Shown here piece by piece: positions 1-4,799 of a stretch of DNA of 5,466 nt. Both the position numbers and the translations under genes were made by a program. A model generated the notes under the pieces. That model did not search any database. It had not been told where the DNA came from and saw only the letters and a list, made by a program, of their open reading frames with translations. Position 1 is the first letter of the stretch, and the number at the start of each line of letters is the position of its first letter. The stretch spans positions 1-5,466 of the forward strand of contig JAJUFW010000227.1 of assembly GCA_029263555.1 (NCBI GenBank). Direction: 5' to 3'. Source of the stretch: Alphaproteobacteria bacterium. Lineage in GTDB: Bacteria > Pseudomonadota > Alphaproteobacteria > DSM-16000 > Inquilinaceae.

Positions 1-54
1 CGCGGCGGCGCCCTGCTGCAGAGACGGATAACCCGACGGTGGCGAGGGGTGCCG
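1..54. other. Left edge, no feature seen
   Basis: These bases follow the 3' end of the minus-strand SDR gene. I see no convincing start, ribosome site or terminator here. They could be an intergenic gap or the edge of a neighbouring gene, but too little is visible to tell. Confidence 0.3.
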
Positions 55-1236
55 TCACTCGACCGGACCGGACCGGCCGCTCTGGGAGGTCTCGGACGCT
101 TCGAAGGCCGGTGCCGGCGGTTCCGCCGCCCGTCCGACCTGGCGAGGCGGGGGATATCCGAATTGCGAGCCGCCGACTCTTCTCGCAGGACCGTAGGACA
201 TGGCCGGCCCCTGGGGGCCATGTCCCCTCGCCCGCGGCGCGAGCTGATTCATCGCCGCAAAGGCCAGCGCGCCCAGACCGGCGACGATGGCGGCGGCGGT
301 CATCGGATGCATGGCGGCTTCCGTATAGACGCTGTGCCGGCGGACCATGGCGTGTCGTTGACCGTGGACGCGCCCATCACGGGCCGGCTCGTAAAGATTA
401 TCCCGGCGCATGCCGGTGATCGGTCCGCCCCGCTGGAACCGCACCATGGCCCGACCGAGCAGGCGGTCGCCCAGCCGGGGGGCATAGCGTCCCATCATCG
501 AAAGCGCCTTGCCCCCGCTGCCCACGACCAGGTCGCGCACCTGATGCTCTGCGGCGTGCAGGATTGCCCGTGCCGCCACTTCCGGCGCGTAGACCGGCGG
601 CGGGTTCCGGGGCTCGGCACCCAGATAGGTCCTGGCATGCTCCTCATAGAGCGAATCGACGGCCCCCGGCTTGATCAGCGTGACCGAGACGGGCACGTGC
701 TCGGCCTCCAGCTCCATGCGCAGGGCATCGGTGAAGCCCTTGACCGCATGCTTGGACGCCGAATAGACGCCCTGCAGCGGCATCGCCTGGTCCGAAAGCA
801 CGCTGCCGATATTGATCAGCGCACCGCCCCGGTCCTTCAGATGCCGGACCGCGATCCGGGAGCCCAGCACGACGCCCCAGTAGTTCGTCTCGAAGATGCG
901 CCGCTGATCGGCAAGCGGAACGTCCATGATATTGCCGTAGACCGACGTTCCGGCATTGTTGACCCAGGTGTCGAACCCGCCGAACTCGCGGATGGCCGTT
1001 TCGGCCGCGCGCTCCATAGCCTCCTCGTCGGCGACGTCGGCGGCCACCGTCGCTGCGCTGCCGCCGATGGACCGGATGTCCGCCGCGATGCGCTCGAGAT
1101 CCTCCTGCTCACGCGCCACGAGCACGACCTTCGCCCCGCGTTCGGCGGCCATGCGCGCCGTCGCGAGACCGATCCCGCTGCTGGCGCCGGTGATCACGAT
1201 CACCTGGTCTTCCACCCTCTTCAGCCGGACTCCCAT
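55..1236 (-). CDS. SDR-family NAD(P)-dependent oxidoreductase with C-terminal membrane helix
   Basis: A classical short-chain dehydrogenase/reductase, 393 aa from the ATG at 1236. Seen: Rossmann glycine motif TGASSGIG at residues 16-23, NNAG at 93-96, and the catalytic tetrad Asn118, Ser145, Tyr158, Lys162 (YSASK), followed by KPGAV at 189-193. Arg42 just after the second beta strand (VAR) suggests NADP(H) preference, which is inference. The region around 279-311 (DNLYEP, then SVYTEA and HP) resembles a subgroup of long SDRs of unknown substrate. A hydrophobic stretch at about 312-329 could anchor the protein in the membrane. The last 60 residues are rich in Pro, Arg and Gly and look disordered. 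At about 390 aa it is much longer than the usual 250 aa core. I prefer the ATG at 1236 to the in-frame GTG at 1248 because GGAGG (1242-1246) lies 5 bases before it. The gene is divergent from the amidohydrolase. The reaction class is clear, the substrate unknown. Confidence 0.93.
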   Translation of the reverse strand: MGVRLKRVEDQVIVITGASSGIGLATARMAAERGAKVVLVAREQEDLERIAADIRSIGGSAATVAADVADEEAMERAAETAIREFGGFDTWVNNAGTSVYGNIMDVPLADQRRIFETNYWGVVLGSRIAVRHLKDRGGALINIGSVLSDQAMPLQGVYSASKHAVKGFTDALRMELEAEHVPVSVTLIKPGAVDSLYEEHARTYLGAEPRNPPPVYAPEVAARAILHAAEHQVRDLVVGSGGKALSMMGRYAPRLGDRLLGRAMVRFQRGGPITGMRRDNLYEPARDGRVHGQRHAMVRRHSVYTEAAMHPMTAAAIVAGLGALAFAAMNQLAPRARGHGPQGPAMSYGPARRVGGSQFGYPPPRQVGRAAEPPAPAFEASETSQSGRSGPVE

Positions 1237-1241
1237 CCTTG

Positions 1242-1246
1242 CCTCC
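1242..1246 (-). promoter_or_regulatory. Ribosome binding site of the SDR gene
   Basis: On the minus strand this reads GGAGG, 5 bases before the ATG at 1236. It overlaps the alternative GTG start at 1248, which has no comparable site of its own, so it decides the start. Confidence 0.7.
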
Positions 1247-1303
1247 ACCGGTTCGCCAGTCGGCCGGCGGCTCGTGCGCGGCCTATTGGTCCAACAGCCT
1301 TCG

Positions 1304-1319
1304 CCGGAAGGGGTTCCGG
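1304..1319. repeat. Perfect inverted repeat in the divergent intergenic region
   Basis: CCGGAA, a GGGG spacer, then TTCCGG: a perfect 6+6 palindrome. It lies about 70 bases from the SDR start and about 100 from the amidohydrolase start, where an operator for a dimeric regulator could control either gene. No regulator gene is adjacent, and in GC-rich DNA a 6-bp palindrome can arise by chance. A shorter palindrome (TTGG-T-CCAA) sits near 1286-1294. Confidence 0.35.
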
Positions 1320-1352
1320 GTCACGGGAGCGCGACCGGCCCTCTTGTTAATC

Positions 1353-1357
1353 GGAGG
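1353..1357 (+). promoter_or_regulatory. Strong Shine-Dalgarno sequence, apparently for a leader ORF
   Basis: GGAGG (continuing into TGA) is the best plus-strand ribosome binding site between the two divergent genes. It is 58 bases before the amidohydrolase ATG, too far to serve it directly, but 6 bases before a TTG codon at 1364 that opens a short reading frame. Confidence 0.5.
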
Positions 1358-1363
1358 TGAAAG

Positions 1364-1426
1364 TTGTTCCCTCGGGACCGGAGCCTGAACGGAGAGGCTG
1401 AACGGGAACGAGACCATGATCACTGA
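1364..1426 (+). CDS. Possible 20-codon leader ORF overlapping the amidohydrolase start
   Basis: From TTG at 1364 the frame encodes a 20-residue, highly charged peptide (MFPRDRSLNGEAE then RERDHDH) and stops at TGA 1424-1426. It therefore overlaps the amidohydrolase start (1416) by 11 bases in another frame. GGAGG is 6 bases upstream, whereas the amidohydrolase has only a weak site of its own (GGGAACGAG). This arrangement would fit translational coupling, with ribosomes ending the leader and restarting at 1416. The start codon is the less common TTG, the peptide resembles nothing I know, and chance is possible. The ribosome site and overlap are seen; the role is inference. Confidence 0.3.
   Translation: MFPRDRSLNGEAERERDHDH
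1384..1409 (+). repeat. Imperfect 13-base tandem repeat before the amidohydrolase
   Basis: Two adjacent 13-base units match at 10 of 13 positions and share the core CTGAACGG (1385-1392 and 1398-1405). A further partial copy (ACCGGAG) precedes them at 1377. The repeat lies directly upstream of the start codon and inside the possible leader ORF. It could be a small slippage duplication or a repeated protein-binding site. Confidence 0.4.
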
Positions 1427-2588
1427 CGACCGAATTCGCGCGATGCACGCCGAAATGACCGAATGGCGGCGCGATCTGCATGCCCATCCGGAGCTGGGCT
1501 TCGAGGAGCACCGGACCAGCGACTTCGTCGCCCGGAAGCTCGAGGAGTTTGGGCTGGAGGTGCATCGAGGGCTGGCCGGGACGGGGGTCGTCGGGGTGCT
1601 GCAGGCGGGTCGCGGCGGAAACCAGGCGATCGGACTGCGCGCCGACATGGATGCGCTGCCGATCGAGGAGGCGAACCAGGTCGCGTACCGGTCGACCGTT
1701 CCGGGAAAGATGCATGCCTGCGGCCATGACGGCCACACCACCATGCTGCTGGGCGCGGCGAAGTATCTGGCGGAGACCCGGAATTTCAGCGGCACCGCAT
1801 ACTTCATCTTCCAGCCGGCCGAGGAGACCAAGGGCGGGGGCCGCGAGATGGTCAGGGACGGGCTGTTCGAGCGCTTTCCCATGTCGGCGGTCTACGGGAT
1901 GCACAATTGGCCCGGCGTTCCGGTCGGCACCGTGGCCGTCCATGACGGACCGGTGATGGCCAGCATGGACACCTTCGAAATACAGGTGAGAGGCTTAGGG
2001 TCCCACGCGGCGATGCCCCATATGGGCCGCGACCCGATCGTCGCCGCCGCCAACCTGGTGTCGACCATCCAGACCGTGGCGAGCCGTCTCGTGCCCGCGA
2101 CCGACGCGGTGGTCGTCAGCATCACGCAGTTCCATGCCGGCGACGCCTGGAACGTGATTCCGGAAACCGCGCTGATCCGCGGCACCGTCCGGACCCTGAG
2201 CGCCGCAATCCGAGATCAGGTGGAACCGGCTCTGCGGCGCATGTGCGAAGGCCTGGCCACAGCGTACGGAATCGCCATGGATTTCAGCTATCACCCGGGC
2301 TATCCGGTGACCGTGAACACCGCGGAGGAAACAGCCTTCGCGCGCGAGGTCGCGGCTACCGTCGTGGGTCGCGAGAATGTCCGCGGCGACCTGGCGCCCA
2401 GCATGGGCGCCGAGGATTTCGCCTTCATGCTCCAGGAACGTCCGGGATGCTATATCTGGCTCGGGAACGGCCCGGCCGACGGCGGCCGCGTCCTGCACAG
2501 CCCGAACTACGACTTCAACGACGAAATCCTGCCGATCGGCGTCGCCTATTGGGCAGCCCTGGTCGAACGGGCCCTGCCCGCCGGCTGA
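1416..2588 (+). CDS. M20-family metallo-amidohydrolase (hippurate hydrolase / N-acyl-amino-acid deacylase type)
   Basis: A cytoplasmic dinuclear metal peptidase-like enzyme of family M20D, expected to hydrolyse the amide bond of N-acyl or N-aroyl amino acids to release a free amino acid; the exact substrate cannot be read from sequence. Its 390 aa is the normal length. Seen: RRDLHAHPELGFEE near residues 18-31, LRADMDALPI at 74-83, and the metal-site motif HACGHDGH (Cys102, His104). The PAEE motif at 134-137 supplies the catalytic base and a metal ligand, GMHN gives His163, and His361 lies in LHSPNYDF. The dimerisation or lid domain spans about 185-285 and contains SHAAMPH. MGAEDFAFML lies in the C-terminal part of the catalytic domain. 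The N-terminus fits the family when started at 1416, although its ribosome site is weak; an in-frame stop at 1386-1388 limits the start. Codons 189-194 cluster the rare codons ATA, AGA and TTA. No pathway partner is adjacent. Confidence 0.95.
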   Translation: MITDDRIRAMHAEMTEWRRDLHAHPELGFEEHRTSDFVARKLEEFGLEVHRGLAGTGVVGVLQAGRGGNQAIGLRADMDALPIEEANQVAYRSTVPGKMHACGHDGHTTMLLGAAKYLAETRNFSGTAYFIFQPAEETKGGGREMVRDGLFERFPMSAVYGMHNWPGVPVGTVAVHDGPVMASMDTFEIQVRGLGSHAAMPHMGRDPIVAAANLVSTIQTVASRLVPATDAVVVSITQFHAGDAWNVIPETALIRGTVRTLSAAIRDQVEPALRRMCEGLATAYGIAMDFSYHPGYPVTVNTAEETAFAREVAATVVGRENVRGDLAPSMGAEDFAFMLQERPGCYIWLGNGPADGGRVLHSPNYDFNDEILPIGVAYWAALVERALPAG

Positions 2589-2613
2589 TCCTCGCGGTGC
2601 AATGGGGCCGAAC

Positions 2614-2640
2614 GCCCTCGGCCGCCTTCCGGCCGGGGGC
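2614..2640 (+). terminator. Strong GC hairpin after the amidohydrolase, putative terminator without a U-tract
   Basis: An 11-bp stem pairs 2614-2624 with 2630-2640, with one G-U pair and a CCTTC loop, starting 26 bases after the amidohydrolase stop. No run of T follows, so it is not a textbook intrinsic terminator. It could still stop polymerase weakly or protect the transcript's 3' end. It probably separates expression of the amidohydrolase from that of the rhomboid gene. Confidence 0.45.
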
Positions 2641-2709
2641 TGGCCCCGCCGTCGTCGCCCCGGCGTTCTATTTCTCGTTCCCGGCGAAGCCCGCCCGCCG
2701 GACAGAGAC

Positions 2710-2713
2710 GAGG
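2710..2713 (+). promoter_or_regulatory. Weak ribosome binding site of the rhomboid gene
   Basis: GAGG lies only 4 bases before the ATG at 2718, closer than optimal. It is the only purine-rich site there, and it supports the ATG that opens the typical rhomboid N-terminus. I saw no clear promoter in 2641-2717. Confidence 0.4.
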
Positions 2714-2717
2714 CGCG

Positions 2718-3488
2718 ATGTTCACGATCCCCCTCTACGACGACAATCCGACGCGGCGCACGCCGGTCGTGACCTACGGCCTCATGATCGCCTGCGCCAT
2801 CGTCTTCTTCTGGCAGCTCTCCCTCGGCCCCGAGGCGAACGCCGTCGTCTATGCCCTGGGCGTCATTCCGGCCGTGCTGTTCAGGGAGGCGCGGCTCGAT
2901 CCCGACCTTTACCTTGTTCCCGGCTGGATGAGCGTCTTCACCTCCATGTTCCTCCATGGCGGCTGGCTGCATCTGCTGGGCAACATGCTGTATCTCTGGA
3001 TCTTCGGGAACAATGTCGAAGAGGCGCTGGGTCGGGCCCGGTTCCTCGTGTTCTATCTTGCCTGCGGCGCGGTCGCCGCGCTGGCCCACAGCCTGGCGGC
3101 CCCGGACTCGGTCATTCCCATGATTGGCGCCAGCGGGGCCATCGGGGGCGTGCTGGGCGCCTATCTGATGCTGCACCCACGGGCGAACGTCTACATCATG
3201 ATCGTGGTCTTCGTCTTCGTCAGGATCATCAGCGTGCCGGCGGCGCTCGTCCTGGGCCTCTGGTTCGTGATGCAGTTTATCAGCGGCGCAACGACGCCCA
3301 CGGCCGAGGGCGGGGTCGCGTTCTGGGCCCATGTCGGCGGCTTCGTCGCCGGCGCCATTCTCGTCCCGCTGATGAAGCGGCCCGGCGTCCGCCTGTTCGG
3401 CCGGGCCCACAGCCGCGCCTTCGAGATGCAGCGGCCATCGGCCGTCCGCCGCCGTCGCGCGCCATCGGCCGGAGCCCGGCATCTCTAA
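2718..3488 (+). CDS. Rhomboid-family intramembrane serine protease
   Basis: A multi-pass inner-membrane protease that cuts transmembrane segments of other proteins using a Ser-His dyad. The protein is 256 aa, normal for a bacterial rhomboid. Seen: the short N-terminus leads into helix 1 (about 17-36) and a loop region ending near 70. Next comes His80/His85 with Asn89 in HLLGNMLYLWIFG, which stabilises the oxyanion in GlpG. The nucleophile Ser139 is in GASGAIGGVLGAY, and the general base His205 is in AHVGGF. Further hydrophobic segments at about 108-128, 157-190 and 205-219 complete the six-helix fold. All catalytic residues are present, so it should be active. The C-terminal tail (about 220-256) is rich in Arg, probably cytoplasmic, and carries a 9-codon imperfect duplication. 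The gene converges on a small membrane protein gene with 11 bases between stops. Substrates are unknown. Confidence 0.94.
   Translation: MFTIPLYDDNPTRRTPVVTYGLMIACAIVFFWQLSLGPEANAVVYALGVIPAVLFREARLDPDLYLVPGWMSVFTSMFLHGGWLHLLGNMLYLWIFGNNVEEALGRARFLVFYLACGAVAALAHSLAAPDSVIPMIGASGAIGGVLGAYLMLHPRANVYIMIVVFVFVRIISVPAALVLGLWFVMQFISGATTPTAEGGVAFWAHVGGFVAGAILVPLMKRPGVRLFGRAHSRAFEMQRPSAVRRRRAPSAGARHL
3434..3471 (+). repeat. 11-base direct repeat in the rhomboid tail
   Basis: GCCATCGGCCG occurs at 3434-3444 and again at 3461-3471, exactly 27 bases (9 codons) apart, so the PSA tripeptide is repeated in frame within the Arg-rich tail. The second copy also forms a small GCCGG-AGC-CCGGC hairpin (3468-3480), with no T-run to make it a terminator. 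Confidence 0.5.
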
Positions 3489-3499
3489 GCGGCCTAGCC

Positions 3500-3835
3500 T
3501 TATCGCGGCTCCCCGGTGCCGGCCAGCATCAGCCCGACCGCCAGCACGCCGAGCGCCATGCCCGCCGCCTGGAGCTGGCCGACCTGCTCGCGGAAGACGG
3601 CAACGGCAATGACGTTGACGAGCACGAGTTGCACGACCGTGCTGAGCGAGATCGCGACCCCGAGCCCGAAATCGCGCATGAGCCTGATGATAATCAGGTT
3701 GCCGACGGTATAGAGGGAAAGAGCGGCCAGCAGCGTCCAAGGTCGCGGGCTTTCGACATACCATCTCGAGGCGGAAGCGGCGGCGACGAAGACGACCGAG
3801 GATGCCGCGATCCAGAGGATAGAGATGGCACTCAC
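3500..3835 (-). CDS. Small four-helix SMR/DMT-like membrane protein
   Basis: A 111-aa protein with four predicted membrane helices at about 4-24, 33-54, 58-81 and 87-106. This is the size and layout of small multidrug resistance (EmrE-type) members of the drug/metabolite transporter superfamily. The GLGVAISLSTVVQ stretch and the last helix (AAGMALGVLAVG) resemble that fold. The first helix has no acidic residue, so the Glu that binds proton and drug in EmrE (Glu14) is missing. A drug-efflux role is therefore unlikely; it may be an SMR-like transporter of another substrate or a half-transporter. The start is a GTG at 3835, supported by AGGAG 8 bases upstream. It lies 114 bases downstream of the 240-aa gene on the same strand and could be cotranscribed with it. 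It converges on the rhomboid gene. That it is an integral membrane protein is firm; its function is unknown. Confidence 0.82.
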   Translation of the reverse strand: MSAISILWIAASSVVFVAAASASRWYVESPRPWTLLAALSLYTVGNLIIIRLMRDFGLGVAISLSTVVQLVLVNVIAVAVFREQVGQLQAAGMALGVLAVGLMLAGTGEPR

Positions 3836-3843
3836 CGAAAGCG

Positions 3844-3848
3844 CTCCT
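3844..3848 (-). promoter_or_regulatory. Ribosome binding site deciding a GTG start
   Basis: On the minus strand this reads AGGAG, 8 bases before the GTG at 3835. It supports that non-ATG start for the SMR-like gene. Confidence 0.7.
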
Positions 3849-3888
3849 GCCGGCTGCCCTTGCGCCTTCCCATCCTGGACGACCGGCC

Positions 3889-3905
3889 GAAAAAGGGCCA
3901 GCCCC
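3889..3905 (-). terminator. Weak terminator-like element after the 240-aa gene
   Basis: On the minus strand GGGGCTGGCCC is followed directly by five T, about 45 bases after the stop of the 240-aa gene. The local stem is only 3-4 bp. A larger stem using an upstream GGGCC near 3930 is possible. If functional it would partly uncouple the SMR-like gene from the gene above it. Support is thin. Confidence 0.22.
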
Positions 3906-3949
3906 AGGGCGGGAGCCCGCGACCGGGCGGCCCCGGCTGCAGGCGTGCC

Positions 3950-4672
3950 TCAGAACAGGGTGTCCAGGCAGAACTGCGGGCTCCTGTCCCCGTGCACGGC
4001 GCAGTAGTCGAAGATCAGGTCGCGTCCGCGGTCGGTCGCCTCGACCTCGACCAGGTCGAGAATCTGGCCGTCGGTCAGCCGGTCCCAGTCCGCCTGGGCA
4101 AAATCCTCGGGTCCGATCCGGATGCGGTAGATCAGCGTCTGGGGCGAGATTTCCTTCCGTCCGCCGCCGCCCGGCAGACGGACGTCAAAGGTGACGCCGG
4201 CGACCGGAGCTCCGGACTGCTGTATGACCTCACCCATCTTCCGGATCTGGGAAGCCGTATCCGCGACATAGCGCTGGGCGCCCCCCGCCGCGGGACGGGT
4301 GACGCTCGCCTCCACCCGATAGCGTCCGTTTCCGAGCGCGACGAGCCCAACCTTCAGTTCGGCATCTATTCTCTCGAGCGCGATCTTGAGCTTTTCGAGC
4401 GTCTCTCCGGCCTTTGGCCTCTCTGCCGCGGCCGGTTCGGGCGCAGCCGCGTCGGAGGGCATCGGATCCCGCGGCAGCCTGTCATCCGGCCAAGTGATGG
4501 TAAGCAGAAGCGCTGCCGCTATGATCGCGACGAACGAATAGATCAGGAAGGCCTGGTAGCGCCTCGGATTCTCGCTCCACAGCACTACCTGCGGCCAGAT
4601 CAGGCCGACCAGCGCCGCAAATCCGGCGGCGATAGTCACGCACATGAGAGAGACAATCAAAAATGCCGTCAT
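3950..4672 (-). CDS. Hypothetical protein with two N-terminal membrane helices
   Basis: I do not recognise this 240-aa protein. Two hydrophobic helices lie at about 3-27 and 41-60, joined by a short loop with ENPRRYQ. By the positive-inside rule the loop is cytoplasmic, placing both ends outside the inner membrane (inference). A Pro/Ala/Glu-rich linker (62-88) leads to an amphipathic stretch (about 89-107, EKLKIALERIDAEL). A soluble domain of mixed strands and helices follows, with DVRLPGGGG at 163-171, YRIRIGPEDF at 182-191 and LTDGQILDL at 199-207. Two cysteines near the end (Cys224, Cys235) could form a disulfide if the domain is periplasmic. It starts at ATG 4672 with a weak ribosome site inside a hairpin. 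A good promoter candidate lies upstream, and the SMR-like gene follows. GC-rich codon use matches its neighbours, so it is a real resident gene. Confidence 0.82.
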   Translation of the reverse strand: MTAFLIVSLMCVTIAAGFAALVGLIWPQVVLWSENPRRYQAFLIYSFVAIIAAALLLTITWPDDRLPRDPMPSDAAAPEPAAAERPKAGETLEKLKIALERIDAELKVGLVALGNGRYRVEASVTRPAAGGAQRYVADTASQIRKMGEVIQQSGAPVAGVTFDVRLPGGGGRKEISPQTLIYRIRIGPEDFAQADWDRLTDGQILDLVEVEATDRGRDLIFDYCAVHGDRSPQFCLDTLF

Positions 4673-4674
4673 GC

Positions 4675-4696
4675 CGGGCCCTGTTCTTTTGGCCCG
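4675..4696 (-). promoter_or_regulatory. 5'-UTR hairpin at the start of the 240-aa gene
   Basis: On the minus strand CGGGCC, the 10-base loop AAAAGAACAG, and GGCCCG form a perfect 6-bp GC stem ending 2 bases before the ATG at 4672. The only purine-rich candidate for ribosome binding is in the loop and 3' arm. The structure could limit or gate translation initiation. Pairing is seen directly; a regulatory role is inference. Confidence 0.42.
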
Positions 4697-4727
4697 AACC
4701 GTGGGTTATGAAAATTAACACAATCTT

Positions 4728-4756
4728 ATTACAGACATTTATCTCGAATTTGTCAC
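4728..4756 (-). promoter_or_regulatory. Sigma-70-type promoter for the 240-aa gene
   Basis: On the minus strand GTGACA (4751-4756, 5 of 6 to the -35 consensus) is followed after exactly 17 bases by TGTAAT (4728-4733, 5 of 6 to the -10 consensus). The expected start of transcription is near 4721, giving a leader of about 48 bases. The element lies in an AT-rich island of roughly 70 bases that stands out in this GC-rich window. Confidence 0.55.
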
Positions 4757-4799
4757 TTATTGCTTTGGATTTAGGATCCGCGGGCGCGGGAATTCGCCT

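Larger units (their letters stand above)
4673..4799. other. Intergenic AT-rich island between channel and 240-aa gene
   Basis: This 127-base gap holds the promoter candidate and the leader hairpin described separately. Near the channel stop there is only a short CCGC-GCCC-GCGG type pairing and no T-run, so I see no convincing terminator. Some read-through from the channel gene is possible. Confidence 0.5.

Noticed and set aside
1237..1248. GTG at 1248 as the SDR start
   Set aside because: The GGAGG lies at 1242-1246, inside the four codons this start would add, and is ideally spaced for the ATG at 1236.
49..1350. A 433-codon plus-strand open frame
   Set aside because: It is antisense to the SDR gene, which carries every family motif. 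The plus-strand product resembles the His/Arg/Asp-rich antisense products common in GC-rich DNA.
1283..1943. Two overlapping minus-strand frames of about 200 codons
   Set aside because: Both lie opposite the amidohydrolase N-terminal half, show no recognisable motif, and have no ribosome site that I can see.
3468..3508. Possible bidirectional terminator between the converging rhomboid and SMR-like genes
   Set aside because: Only short pairings (GCCGG-AGC-CCGGC, and GGAGCC with a distant GGCTCC) are present, and no T-run lies on either strand.
1995..3764. A 589-codon minus-strand open frame
   Set aside because: It is antisense to the amidohydrolase and rhomboid genes, both of which have complete catalytic motifs. 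The translation is low-complexity, rich in Arg, Asp, His and Gly.
2243..4711. An 822-codon plus-strand open frame
   Set aside because: It crosses the amidohydrolase end, the rhomboid gene in another frame and two minus-strand genes. Its translation is Arg/Gly/Pro-rich with no domain, typical of a GC-rich shadow frame.
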